Source: Welwitschia mirabilis (taxonomy: Eukaryota; Gnetophyta; Gnetopsida; Welwitschiales). Taken from it: a DNA stretch of 64,000 nt. Shown here in pieces: positions 1 to 11,869 of the stretch. Every line of letters starts with the position of its first letter. Position 1 is the first letter of the stretch. Below the pieces are notes generated by a model. The model made no database searches, was not told the origin of the DNA, and saw only the letters and a program-made list of their open reading frames with translations. The DNA lies in NCBI GenBank assembly GCA_051453625.1, contig JBOZIK010000001.1, forward strand, positions 175,527,228 to 175,591,227, in the 5' to 3' direction. A program made the position numbers and the translations under genes.

Positions 1-570
1 CAGAAAAAATCAAGCCATTGTCTACCACAGTGTCATCTGGATGACCAAGTGGATGATGAGACATCAAAAAGATTTTTTAGAAGAAGAACATCAACCATGA
101 AAGTTAGACTCAAATAAGATCATTTAAGTAACAGTTCTAAAAATGTAAAAGATAGAAAACAGAAAATCACACAGAAAAATACAAAAACCCAAGAAAACCA
201 AAGGAAAAGGGATGAAAACACATAGAAAGAAAAACTATAACTAAAGAAAATAGATTATCTAAGTTGAAAACCTACAATAAAAACTACATGAATGTGCTAG
301 AATAGAAAATGAAAGCATGATATACTTAGAACTCAATAACCTACAAGGTAACTCATAACGATTATGAAAAAGATGTTATTTAAAAAAATGTTTTTGAAAA
401 ATTCATTTTTAGAAAAAAATTTTAGCATAATTGAATAATAAAAAAAACTACTAAATAATTAAGGTTCTAAGAAGAAATAATAAAAATGCAAAAATAATTT
501 TGAAACAAAAGGCTTAAAAACTAAAAAAAAATAGGTTAAAAATGGATATAAGGAATAAGAAGAATATTGT
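1..570. other. A-rich unassigned sequence, probable edge of a decayed element
   Basis: No reading frame of interest is visible. The + strand is A-rich and looks like the reverse complement of the T-rich leaders that follow LTRs elsewhere in this window (for example 12000-12350). At 32-45 it carries GTCATCTGGATGAC, a member of the recurrent 14-bp near-palindrome seen in the leaders and LTRs of elements B, C and H. This may therefore be the leader of a minus-strand relative, but that is inference only. Confidence 0.3.
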
Positions 571-670
571 NNNNNNNNNNNNNNNNNNNNNNNNNNNNNN
601 NNNNNNNNNNNNNNNNNNNNNNNNNNNNNNNNNNNNNNNNNNNNNNNNNNNNNNNNNNNNNNNNNNNNNN
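571..670. other. Assembly gap (100 N)
   Basis: Exactly 100 N, the conventional size for a gap of unknown length. Reading frames crossing it have no meaning. Confidence 0.99.
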
Positions 671-1214
671 ACAAATTGGCATCATGATAGTTTACTTTCT
701 TTAACCTATATACAGGAAAGTTTGCTTAACTAATTTTTGATTACTTAGAGGTTTACTTGAAAGATATCTTATTTGTTTGATAACATGACACATTTTAAGT
801 TCATAATAAAATTCATATATTTTTCGATAAATATGGACCTTAACTAAGTAATTCTGTCTTTTGATTTCATGGATTGATGCATTTGCTACAAGGTTTTATG
901 TTTGGTTTTCCTAAAGATTGCATCATATTTCCTAAATTCTTACATTAAAATCGTTCACTAGAAATGTAATTAATTTTTCTCTATATCTTTACACAAATAT
1001 CTTATTTCTTTAACTTTGAGGAAAAATTTCAATTTTGGTTAAGAGGTACGACATCATTTTTATAATTTTTTTTGATTTTGATGTCTTCAATTGTTAAAAA
1101 ATGATCAAAAATTTTCAAAAATGTTATATCACTTTCTTACTTGTAAATTTTTGCATGTTGTTCATATCTTCATCAACATTTGGCTAAGAGTGTAGTAAAA
1201 GGCTAGTTAGGGGG
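671..1214 (+). mobile_element. 3' internal region of a truncated D-family retroelement
   Basis: This stretch aligns by eye with 43205-43730, the last internal part of element D. Shared blocks include a 'tttgcttaactaatttttna' run, a 'gatgcatttt' block and a 'ttgttaaaaa...aaaatgt.atatca' block. It ends in a purine-rich tract at about 1196-1214 (AAAAGGCTAGTTAGGGGG) directly before a TG. That is the layout of a polypurine tract before a 3' LTR. No coding capacity is visible here. The left part of the element is cut off by the gap. Confidence 0.6.
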
Positions 1215-1905
1215 TGTATGAGCAAATTAGCTTAGGAAGAAATAATAAAATCTATTATTTTATTACATATTAATGTTTTTACCCTTTTTATTATTTTTTA
1301 TGCAAATACAAGCTTTCCCTTAACATTAGTAGGTTAATTACTACCTTTTGAATAACTATGTACAAAATAACTAAATTCCAACATTAAATACTAGTGATAT
1401 CAGCCAAGAGTACTAGTGTCACTAGCCTTCTGAGATAAAAATGATCAAAACTTACATTTCTACATATTTTAAGGAATATCAACACTTTACACATATGAGC
1501 TTTTTCAAATAATAAATTATGTTTAACCTATAATAGTGACACATCATAGAAGTATTTATCCACAGTTCATAGAAACATGTGGTTATAGTGAGGATGATCA
1601 CATAAGAAAACATGACATGACATATATTGGTAGCATCATCAGTGGTTAGAGGACATGTAATTATTATGTTTTCAAAAATAGATAAAGAATCATTTCTTGT
1701 GGTTACATACCCAAACATATTTGTAACTCCCTCCTTTTGTAACTATCCTTAAGTACCTCTCCTTATGTAACTATCATCTAACACAATCATGACTTAGATA
1801 TGAAGCCTTCCCTCATCTAGAAAAGGGCCTTGAGTGCCCATTATAAACATCTTTTAATTGGCTTAACATCCTTGAGCCTAACATCCCATGCTTATTAATT
1901 TGATA
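1215..1905 (+). repeat. Truncated 3' LTR of the D family (copy F)
   Basis: The copy starts TGTATGAGC after the polypurine tract and aligns with the D LTRs (38787-40045 and 43731-45060). Shared landmarks are the 'tattttattacatattaatgtt' block, 'aacatgacatg', 'ggtagcatcat', the two 'cttatgtaact' blocks and 'attataaacatcttt.attggctta'. Homology stops near 1905, well before the LTR end, so the last 500 or so bases are missing. The position of the D1 TATA box (tctataaaaagg) here reads tctagaaaaggg, so the core promoter is decayed. Confidence 0.65.
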
Positions 1906-4639
1906 GACAAATAGTTACTACCCAAGAAAAAAATACCATTAAAGATAATTTTATAACTAATCATTTCCTAATAAGTTCATAGATAAGTTGAAATAATGCT
2001 CTTAAATCAATTATGCAAATAGAAAATCCAAAGAAAACCATTAAATAACAACAAAAACACATGAAAATACAATATGAAATAATAAAGGACCACAATAATG
2101 GTTCTTGATAGATTTACCATATTTAAGTAAGAAAATGTATTTGCATTATCAAATATAATTAGTTTTCTTTAAATAAAATTATATTATATATACATATTTT
2201 TAATCTTATTAAGTCTCTAGGACGTGTGATGAGTTTTATTAAGATATTAAAAGTTTGGAGCTAATGATTTTTTAAATATAAATTAAATATAAGAGATATT
2301 TTACCTCATTAGTCTCATGGATTGATGAGTTAAAACTTAATTGCACAATTTTTTTATAATTGACTTAGTTATAAAGAGTGAACCTTTACAACTTGCTGAG
2401 CATGAAAATATTATGAGTCATGAGCAACTTACAAAGCTAAGATAAGCTGTGTTACACTTGAAAATAACACTAAAAAGTCCTCTAGCTATGTAAACAAAGC
2501 TTGTATCTCATTCAAATGCATCCACAATGAAGTTTCTTTCTCTATTTTCAATTCATACACCCTCATAATATTAAATTTACTTACTTGATTAGGATGATTA
2601 AATAAGTGATCTTTAAATATCCAATTATTAAGGCATCGTTTTTTTGGTAATGGGAATTTTTTGTTAAGCTTATTCCAATGTTTACTAGCCGTGGTAATAA
2701 GCTTATCTTGATGAATTTAATCTAAAATAATTTCATACTTCTATATCAATATAAGTTATATAATAATTTTATATGTACAACTTGTATATCATTAGCCTAT
2801 TAAATATCAATAATATTTCATAATCCATAAAGGTAACAAGATTAAGAGTTGTCAAACAAATTATTTCAAAATCACTTGGATAATGTAGTAATCATGCAAA
2901 CTAAAACCTTAACTAAATAAATAAAAAAAATAAGAATGTAATAAGTAAAAGTATAATAGATAACTATGTTATTATTCTTCAATTAATATGAGATAAAAAT
3001 AAGACTTAAAATGTTTCTAGTCATACTAAAAATGCTTTTAAATAGTCTAAGCATCTCATTTATATAAAAGCATTTCATCTATTAAAATATTTCCCATCAA
3101 AACTAATGCATGAATTTAGTAAATGGGTCAAATGTAGTTATAAGTAAGGGTTTCACATCCCAAATAAATGATATAATTTGTATTTAAGATAAAATACCAC
3201 ATAATTGAATTTTTTCTCTTACATACACTATGCATGCCACTCAATTGTATCTCCTAGTGAAGACAAACTAGTAACTTGATATGGATTATGTATAAAAGCA
3301 ATAATTTAATAAATGCATTCTTGAATTGAGACTCTAGTTAATGCTAGGTGTAAGTAATGTTTATTTCATGTTTTAATTGATAACCCAATCCCATCAAACA
3401 TTAACTTTATAAAGTCATGTACATATACATCTAAAAAGATCAAGAGAAGTGTAATGTTCTATTTTACTATTTTAAGATCATTTAGCATAAGCAAGAACAT
3501 GTAAATATTATGCTAGAATAAATAAGAATAACAAAGAATAATTTAGCAAAAAAGTTGACTTTATTATTGATACTAGTAGATTACATTACTTATCATTAGC
3601 CAATAGCCTTGAACTAGTGGTCAAAGATAAAGATGTGGACTATAACTTGAGTTTCCCTCCTAGGATCCTTAGGGATCAGCCAATGTTCTCATTAGTTACA
3701 TTTACTTAGTTTATTTACCTCCACCTAATAACATAGACTTATAAATCAAACAAAGAAACAAATGTTACAAATCTAAGAATCACACCCCTTTATTATATAA
3801 TAGTTACCCTTAAATGTACTTTAATTATACTTAATAATAATTACTTAATTAAAAGTAATTTTGAAATATTACATTTCCTTCCCTTTAATTTCCTTGCTTG
3901 TCCTTAAGTAAAGATACTTTAATGGATGAACGGCTTATTCCTACATCCTCTAATGGATGGACTTCTTAAGCTTAGATCACTTAAGCCTGCATTTCCTAGT
4001 GGATGGATCACTTATACCTGCACCCACTAGTTGTCCATTTTTATTATCTCTTAGCCATCACAGTTGCTAAAACAAATGATTGAACTATGCCCTAGTCTCC
4101 TAGTATTCTTATGCTAAGTAAAGACATCTAAATATTCAAATTCACTACTTTTAATCTAAAAGGAAAGTGTTTCAAAAGTTAGACTACCACTCTAATAACC
4201 ACATAAATGTGAAAAATTTAAAACTAAACATTAAAAAATGTACTTTATAAGAAGTTATATAATTAACTTCTGTGTCTCATATCATATAATAGAACATATT
4301 ATTTTATTTACTTATTTATTTATTTTTTCATTTATGTTAAAAATATCATATATAGTATAATTTTTTACTTATTACTTTATTATTATTATCATAATCAAAT
4401 TTGGCTTAAATAATATGTGTTTTATTAAATTATAAATGCTTTTCCTTAATTAATTCAACTAAACATTAGGAGTATACTCATATTTTAAGGATAAAAATTG
4501 TCATCTAAAACCAATTAAACATAACTATTATAGTATATATTTATATATGTATTACTTTGTTATTCTATAATAATTATTATTTATTAATTTATCATAATAT
4601 ACTTAAATTTAACAATTAACATACATAAATTAAAATATT
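1906..4639. other. AT-rich stretch with no recognised gene
   Basis: No coding domain, LTR pair or RNA gene could be recognised on either strand. The only structure I can point to is the short degenerate repeat at 3919-4030. The stretch lies between the broken end of the D-family copy and the RT tail of element A. It may therefore hold the decayed 5' half of A or an unrelated insertion, and nothing in the sequence decides between them. Confidence 0.5.
3919..4030 (+). repeat. Three-unit degenerate short tandem repeat
   Basis: Three irregular units of about 35-45 bases share the core TAATGGATGGA or TAGTGGATGGA, followed by 'cttat/cttaag' and 'cctgcat/cctacat'. The cores start near 3919, 3951 and 3998. 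The units are imperfect, so this is an old local duplication. Confidence 0.45.
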
Positions 4640-6110
4640 TCAAAAATTTAACTAAATCAAATTGCTTTTGAAATATAAAATCTTTTCCACACCTCTTGTA
4701 ATAAGACCCAATTAGAATAAATATTTTGAGTTAATGTGTGATACTAGTAATGTTACCATGGGTGGGGTTCTTGAACATAAATATAAAAATGATTTTATAG
4801 CTATATCTTATCATAGAAAAACTTGTCTAAAGTAGAAGCAAATTACACTAATACTAAGAAGTAGAAATAATCTTTTACCTTGATATTCTTAGAAACTTTC
4901 TTTTAGATACTCATATGAATGTCTATACTGACCATGTAGCTATTATATATCTCATAACTAAGAAAGATTCTAGTAATAAACGCATTAGATGGATCCTCCT
5001 AATGAAAGAATCCAATCTTACCATCATTGATAAAATAAAATAACATAACAATGTAGAAAATTATTTATCTCATCTTCCTTCTTCTCTTGATGATGTTATG
5101 ATTGATGATTCTTTTTCAAATGAATAACTTATCATCATATCTTCTACTCATTCTCCTCTTTGGTATGCTGACATAGTTATTTGTATTATTTTAATGAAAA
5201 CACCATAACATTAGAGTTATAATTAAAGAAAATCTTTTCTCTATAGAATATGTAATTATGAGTGAATAAAGCCACATCTTTATTGTAGGTGCAAAGACCA
5301 AATCATGAGAAAATGTTTCCTGAATGGAAAAAAATTAGATATATTTTATCTTTTCATGATGGTATTTTTGAAGGTCATTTTAGTAGATAAAAAACATCAA
5401 TGAAAATTAATCATTCTAGTTTTTATTCACTTAGTCATTTTCAGGACTATTGATTGTTCTAAAAGGTGTTATGCTTGTCAATGTTATGGTAGCAGTATTC
5501 TTTTTCATGATATGCCCCTTAAACATATTCTTGAATGTGAATCTTTTAATTAATAGGGAATTTATTAGTTTTATTAAACCAACTTCTAATGATAAGAACT
5601 ACATTTTACTGATGGTTGATTATGTTATTAAATGGGTTGAAGTTATTTCTACTTTTATGAATGATGATCAAACTATTTATACTTTTTTTGAAACACATAT
5701 TTTTTTAATGTTTTAATTTTCCTAGAATTATCATTACTCATTTTATTAATCAACTTTTTAGAAAACTTCTTTTATTAATTGGAGTTAAATATAGAGTAGC
5801 TTGTACTTATCATTCACAGGTTAATGGTCAAACTGAAAATGCAAATAGAGAAATAAAGAAAATGCTATAAAAACTTGTCTCTATTAATAAGAAATCTTGG
5901 GCTTCTAAACTTAATGATGTTATTTGTTCTTATCATTCTAATTGGTTTAATTTTCTTAGGTTTTGATTCTATGAGTTTGTATACGGAAAATTTTGTATTT
6001 TACTAGTTGGTATGTATTATAACTCTTATCATTCTTTCCATCAACTTAATCTTGTAGGCCTTTATAAAAATCCTAAAAATAGATTAGTCTAACTTAATCA
6101 CTTATATGAA
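4640..6110 (+). pseudogene. Element A pol remnant: RT tail, RNase H and integrase
   Basis: A decayed Ty3/gypsy (Athila/Tat-like) polyprotein with many stops and frame changes. The end of RT reads STPLVIRPN.NKYFELM (about 4680-4736). RNase H begins CDTSNVTMGGVLEHK at 4737, keeping the first catalytic Asp, and continues through TDHVAIIYLITKKDS and RWILLMKESNLTIIDK. The integrase zinc-binding part keeps its pairs as HDGIFEGHF and CYACQ (about 5355-5485). The core reads ILLMVDYVIKWVEVIST, then RIII-THFINQLFRKLL, then GVKYRVACTYHSQVNG and QTENANREIKKML. It ends near SWASKLNDVICSYHSNW and YGKFC. The second catalytic Asp segment (SDGG in relatives) is missing. The best-preserved open stretch is 5450-5716. 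It is not functional. The family match is from memory of conserved motifs, and the clade (Athila or Tat) is probable but not proven. Confidence 0.85.
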
Positions 6111-8690
6111 AATCATACTTATTCTATACATTGTTAACTCATTCACAAATCCCAAGCTAAGTTCAAATATGATTAAAAATTACATCATAAAAGTTGGAAC
6201 CTACTTAGCTCATTCTTTTATGCAACACTAGTGTGCATATTTTATGGAATAAGTGACCTCTAAATGATTAAGTTCTCATCTTATAGAGAAAGTAAATTCT
6301 GATAAATTTATTAAGATATCTAACTTAGACACTAAGAATATTTAAAATGTTAATTAACAAAGGTTAAAAATATATGAAAAACCTTTTGATGCAGGCTTGA
6401 ATATGATAGAAGCAATTATTTTGGAGGTTTCCCTTGATAGGAAGAAATTCCTCCTACCATTGTATGAATTATCTCTTAGCCTAATCCTTTAGTGAATGTT
6501 ATGATGTCACTTAATCATCTTTAACTTAACTTATATATTTGCTTTATGAAGTTTCCATGACTAGTATTCATAGTTAGGCATTTTTACATTGATAAGATTG
6601 GATTTACCTAATCTTAATACATTCACATGACTATGAATTTTACTTTAAAAGAAGATGCCTTGGTTCTTATGATTTCTTTTCAATGGTGTTAGGTCTTTGG
6701 TTGTTTAAGTATGTTCTCTTCTATATTTCATTTCACTTCTTTGCCTTCATCTTTTTGAGTATGTAATCATGTGGGAATTATTTATGTGAAAAAAAGAAAA
6801 AAAGAAAAATAATAAGAAGAAAGAATAATGGACATGATTTATTATATTTATGCTAAAATACATGATCACCATGATGTCCTACCATATTGGGGTAAATGTG
6901 TTTAAAAGAAACCTTTGGCATTGTTTATAATTATGGAAACTCCACTAAGGAATTAGTTAGACATGCTTTGCAAGTCATTACTTTTTTTACTATTAATGTA
7001 ATCCTCTCATCATGGAAAGTAGTAATAAGACTTTGAGGCTATGGGATTAGTGATGTTCTTAGTATTATTAGAGGTATTACTTGTTTTTTAGACTTTTAGT
7101 ATTTCTATATAATTATTTCACTTTTAAGGATTCAGGTGTGTTTTGGATGTGAGTAGATGAGTTCATTTCTAAGTAGATTTTGACCTTATCATTTATTATT
7201 TTAAGCACTTGATCTTTGATTTCATCATAATTACTACCTTTTTAAGTGAAAATTTATGAAGTTGATACATTTTTTTATGCATCTTTACTTAGGTGAATTT
7301 ATGATGTTATCTAAGGGGATCAACTAAGTTAGAATTTAGGGTAAGTAAGCTATCTTCTTTATAGTCATTATGTCTATTTTCATTCTATCTTTCTTTAGTT
7401 CTATAGTTCATTATTTCAAAGTAATTTCTATACTTTTTCATTATCATTTAGGGCCTTATTATTCAGTAGTTTTCTTATTGTTATTGTTATTTTCACTCAT
7501 GTTTTTTTATCAATAAAAAGTTAACTTTCTTTTAGCATTTTAATTAGATGACCATCTCTTATTCTTAGATGAATTCTTCATGATTTTTATGAGATTCCTT
7601 TTAGTCTTTTAGAGTTCTACATATTTTCATGATTAATTTTTTAGATCAAGTAACTTGTTCAGTTTTTTTGTTAGGCTTACTTATACTTAATGCATTTTCA
7701 TCATACTATTTTTTGATTTCTTTGAGTTTTTCTCATTATCTTCATTTATCATGATTATTCATCATTTTCTATTTTTAAGTTTTCTAATAAAATATGATAC
7801 CTTCACACTAATATGTAATTCTAACTTGTTCAGCTAACATTTTCATTTTTCTAAACTTTTTCAAAGTGTTATCATCTCCTAGATCATCTAGATAATGTGG
7901 TGGATAATACATTAGATTTTACTAATAATCATCCTAGGGCTATTATCCAAACAATGTAATAATAGTATGATAAAACTATGACAACATTATTTTTACCTCA
8001 TTTTTCTTGATTTATTTATTATTTTCATTTATTTGTTTGAGAGATAATAGTTACTTCTATGTCTACCAAATTTTGGAACTTGCTCCTGTCAAATTAGTTC
8101 TATGGATTATGAAGTTTGAATGAATTTTTTAAAATGAGGTATGTTTTTTTCTCTCTTATTATTTTTAATTTTTTCTTCCATTTTAAGCCTTTTAGCATGT
8201 ATTTTCACATATATCATTTAGTTTTTGGTTCTTTTCAATTTTATACTTATGGATCTGACTTTCATTGCATATTTTATGAGGTATTTTGAATTATGTGTTT
8301 TATGAAGTAGAATTAGGTTTTTTGTTTTAAACCTTGTTTTTTCAATATATGTAAGTTAAAAGATAGTGGTCCTTTAGGATAAATTAATTAGAATGATGAG
8401 TTTTATAATTATACTAGATTATATTTTTGATTTGAGCACTTTTATTTTTTACCTTATGTGGGGCCTATTAGTTTTACACATTTTAACTTTTTCTTGCATT
8501 TAACATTTTTATTTCTAGGATTAGGCAATATGGAATGTATTAATACTCTTAAGAAGAGGGTATGACATATTTTTACAATTTTTACACATTATAAACCAAT
8601 TTATGGGGTTATTTCAAGCTTCTACATAATACACTTTAGCTATCTTTACTTGATCTTGCATGATGCATTTCATGTTTATGACTAATTAGG
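6111..8690 (+). mobile_element. Element A post-integrase noncoding region
   Basis: A long T-rich region with no coding domain. Its part at about 6480-7180 aligns with 16700-17330 in element B. Shared landmarks are 'gatcaccatgatgtcctacca', 'ggggtaaat', 'ctttgg...ggaaactccacta', 'catgctttgca', 'ctatgggat.agtg.tgttctt' and 'ttttagacttttat'. This links A and B to one family. Athila/Tat-type elements commonly have such long regions between integrase and the 3' LTR. A stem-like site ATCATCTAGATAAT at 7883-7896 belongs to the recurrent palindrome set. Confidence 0.6.
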
Positions 8691-9846
8691 TCATGCAAAT
8701 ATAGAGAGAGATAGATTGAGGTAGAGGCAAAGCTAGTATAGTAGGAGATAGATCCATTGGTACCATTGGAGACTGAGTAGGTAGAGCAAGTCCATCCTCT
8801 ATCTCATTAGGATTAGTCTCTCTCAATTTAAATAGATTTTATTTGAGTAGAGAAATATTTCATGGACTTCATGAGTAGATTAAATCCAGATGTGGATCAG
8901 AGACTAAGGAAACTATTGCTCTGATGGATTATAGATTCATAGAATACATATTATATTTCCAAGGCTAGAGAGTTTTATGATACTATACATATAGAGACGC
9001 GTTTCAATGATCGTGACCAACTTGTTAATATGATCATAGCTATGATTAGTGGCCCTGAGATATCAATTTTCTCAAGCCACATTACTANNNNNNNNNNNNN
9101 NNNNNNNNNNNNNNNNNNNNNNNNNNNNNNNNNNNNNNNNNNNNNNNNNNNNNNNNNNNNNNNNNNNNNNNNNNNNNNNNNNNNNNNNNNNNNNNNNNNN
9201 NNNNNNNNNNNNNNNNNNNNNNNNNNNNNNNNNNNNNNNNNNNNNNNNNNNNNNNNNNNNNNNNNNNNNNNNNNNNNNNNNNNNNNNNNNNNNNNNNNNN
9301 NNNNNNNNNNNNNNNNNNNNNNNNNNNNNNNNNNNNNNNNNNNNNNNNNNNNNNNNNNNNNNNNNNNNNNNNNNNNNNNNNNNNNNNNNNNNNNNNNNNN
9401 NNNNNNNNNNNNNNNNNNNNNNNNNNNNNNNNNNNNNNNNNNNNNNNNNNNNNNNNNNNNNNNNNNNNNNNNNNNNNNNNNNNNNNNNNNNNNNNNNNNN
9501 NNNNNNNNNNNNNNNNNNNNNNNNNNNNNNNNNNNNNNNNNNNNNNNNNNNNNNNNNNNNNNNNNNNNNNNNNNNNNNNNNNCCATTACTAATTTAGGTG
9601 GAATCAAGAGTATACATATCCACTCAGCTAGTAGTATGAAGGAGCGTTATGCTTATGATGCAATACTAGACATATTAACCGATCTGACTACTGATAAGTA
9701 TGAGGTTTTAATGACACAGTTATCACTTGCCTATTAGATTCTCCATAGAGGGTTGATTAATAACCTTAGTTGTCATTTCATAATAGTAATGCTATGATCA
9801 CTTATCTACAAATGCTAGTAGTATTTAGACAAGGGGAGCATACGGA
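8691..9846 (+). pseudogene. Remnant of a third ORF between integrase and 3' LTR of element A
   Basis: Before the gap, frames give an R/G/K-containing start (around RGKASIVG, about 8720-8745), then KARKFYDTIHIET..., then an open run 9030-9087 (MIIAMISGPEISIFSSHIT). After the gap an open run reads GGIKSIHIHSASSMKERYAYD, LDILTDLTTDKYEVLMTQLSLAY, then a stop and ILHRGLINNL (9597-9770). Base composition is less skewed than in the surroundings. Its position after integrase and its FY...RxIxxxVRG-like flavour recall the extra 3' ORF of Athila/Tat elements, sometimes called env-like or 'putative plant transposon protein'. That name is inference from position and weak similarity. The 495-base gap hides the middle. 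Confidence 0.45.
9088..9582. other. Assembly gap (495 N)
   Basis: A run of N inside the third-ORF remnant. The flanks end and begin with the same eight bases (cattacta at 9080-9087 and 9584-9591), which may be chance or a mis-joined overlap. Confidence 0.99.
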
Positions 9847-9856
9847 NNNNNNNNNN
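9847..9856. other. Assembly gap (10 N)
   Basis: Exactly 10 N. True length unknown. Confidence 0.99.
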
Positions 9857-10783
9857 CATTTATTTGAAGGAGAGTCAAGATCATAATTAAGACATGATAG
9901 TTACATGCTCTGGAATATCTTTGTCTTCTCTGAGCTATGTTTAGATGACTTAGTATGTTTAAACTTATGGACGAGAAAAGACTTATACATATTTAGACTT
10001 TATCTCATTACCTATAGGACATGGACATTCAAATGTTGGGAGAGGAAGAGAGATCTCAGGTATAGATATCTATGGTAGGAATCACTATTAAGTAGATCTA
10101 GGCTTTCATGATAAAGATGGCATAGAGCATTAGAGAGATGGTAGACTGAGGTATCATCATACTTAAGCAAAGGATATCTATGATTAAGAAAAGAGCACAA
10201 CACACTAACAAGTAGTTGATTGATATGTGTCAGTGCATATTATGTATGAGCACAGTGTGGCAGTTAACCTCCCAGAGGCAGTTATAGTACAAGAAGAAAA
10301 GATGACATGCTCTATTATGAAATCACTTGATCATTGTTTTCCTGCAGATCCTGAGCACCCTCGTTCGTTTATATCTATACCTAAGCCTATTGCACATTAA
10401 TAATTCATTTTATTATGATGGGAGATGTGATTTATTATGTTGTATTATGTACCTTTTCTTGATAGATTGTATAAAGCTCATGACTTTTATAGATATGTCA
10501 TTTTTTATGTATCATCATGGTTTACATTTTTATTACTAAGATATTATGCACATCTTTTACATATCTTTTTTTTTTAATACTTCATGATGAGGATTTTTCT
10601 TATGTTATACATGATTATTTTTAGTATCCACTATACATTTGAGTGGGGTCTATTAATAACTGATATATTTTAATGTTTATCTTTTTGAAACATTTTTCAA
10701 AAGCTTATATTTTGTAAAAATAATTTTTGAGTCTATTCTTCTCTCCATCATTTAGACAACCACTAAGATGATAATATAGCCAC
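9857..10783 (+). mobile_element. Distal part of element A up to the LTR at 10784
   Basis: Mostly AT-rich with no recognised domain apart from the short open frame at 10224-10400. Immediately before the LTR, GACAACCACTAAGATGAT (about 10755-10772) resembles the sequence before the second LTR of element B (GACAAAGGCTAAGTGGAT at 18117-18134). This could be the decayed polypurine tract of A, in which case the LTR at 10784 may serve as the 3' LTR of A as well as the 5' LTR of B. Confidence 0.4.
10224..10400 (+). pseudogene. Short open frame of unknown origin in the tail of element A
   Basis: About 58 codons without a stop, ending at TAA 10398-10400. The first ATG is at 10242. The translation includes EHSVAVNLPEAVIVQEEK and, further on, HCFPADPEHPRSFISIPKPI. 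Its amino-acid mix is balanced, unlike the I/L/Y/F-rich shadow frames typical of this AT-rich window. It follows the third-ORF remnant and could be its C-terminal part, or a captured fragment. I do not recognise it, and the length alone is not evidence of a gene. Confidence 0.3.
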
Positions 10784-11848
10784 TGTTGCACTACCAATTT
10801 ATGCTTATTTAATGGGGTTTTATGAGTTATTTTACAAGACTTTTACAGTGGTTTAAGTGCAATTTTGAGAATTTTGGAGATTCAAAAGAAGATATTAGAA
10901 ATGTATAATCCTTATCAAGATTTGTTGTATTTAATGCATATTATTATTCTTGGAGGAGAATTACTGACAAAGATGCTAAGTTTCTCTTCAATTAAATGAA
11001 TAGGAAGACCATTGTCCCTTGTATCATCCCCATGACAGGCAGGATGATGACACTATTAGATGCTGATGTGGATTAATAGATCACTGCTAAGTTATTATGC
11101 TAAGTCACTTTTTGTGATAAACTATCATTCCCCATGTCATCTAGAAAATAGTTAAGATGACACTGTTATGTAACCAACTCTGTCAACCAACCCTTGACCA
11201 TTTTGTCTATTTCATTTATGTAAAGAGAGCATCTTGCCATGCCTTTTGTTTGTTTTTTTTTTACTGTAAGTTGTTATAAATAAATCCTTCTTTAAATTTC
11301 CTTCTCATCTTTATTGCACTGGAAATTATTGTGATACGAGATCAAAGGATGGAAGATCCATCTCAAATGTTACAGAAAGGCCTTCCTTTAATGGAGGGCT
11401 ATGCATTCTCCATTGAATCCCAGTTATTTTGTAACCTAGATGCTTTATTACTTTTAAATATAAAATCTTATTTATTTCCATTGTTACATTTTATATTTTT
11501 AGATGACCCTTATGATTTATGATTGCCCTTGAATTGGTGATGATTTCTTAGGTGATATAGATCATCAAGGATAGCCTTTATTAAGGATAAAAGTAAGTAG
11601 TGTTAGTTCAATTTTGTATTTCATCTAGAGTAGTTGCACTTTGCATTTGTATTGCATTCCTTTATTTCCTACATTATATTTTTTTACAAAGCAATTTGAG
11701 TCTCATCTCATAGTCTTCAACAAGAATACGACATTTCAGTTCTACTCCCACTCATACTATTATGTTGTATTTTGTGAGATATCCATTTATTTTATTAATG
11801 ATATAACCCTTTTGAACTTAAGCACTTACACAAATACACACCATAACA
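10784..11848 (+). repeat. Element B 5' LTR
   Basis: About 1065 bases, starting TGTTGCACTACC and ending ATAACA. It aligns along its whole length with 18140-19165. Shared blocks include 'ttaagtgcaatt.tgaggatttt', 'gctaa.tttctcttcaattaaat', 'ttgtgataaactatcatt', 'aagatgacactgttatgtaac', 'aataggataaaagtaagtagt' and 'ctactcccactcatactatt'. A TATA-like TTATAAATAA lies at about 11275-11284. The pair differs at many sites, so the insertion is old. Confidence 0.85.
11275..11284 (+). promoter_or_regulatory. TATA-like box in element B 5' LTR
   Basis: TTATAAATAA in the middle of the LTR. The matching place in the second LTR (about 18627-18636) also reads ttttataaataa. Its conservation in both copies, against heavy decay elsewhere, supports an ancestral LTR promoter. 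Confidence 0.45.
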
Positions 11849-11851
11849 AAT

Positions 11852-11869
11852 TGGTGTTATTGCTGGAAA
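11852..11869 (+). other. Primer-binding site of element B (tRNA-Asp type)
   Basis: TGGTGTTATTGCTGGAAA lies three bases after the LTR end. Against TGGCGCCGTTGCCGGGGA, the tRNA-Asp-type primer site I know from Athila-like elements, 11 of 18 bases agree. All seven differences are C-to-T or G-to-A. This fixes the orientation and the LTR end. Confidence 0.75.

Noticed and set aside
459-733. Open frames on both strands around 459-733
   Set aside because: They cross a 100-N gap. The remaining residues are low-complexity and belong to no family.
8975-9607. Long frames across 8975-9737 on three frames
   Set aside because: The length comes from 495 N. Only the flanking + pieces have coding character.
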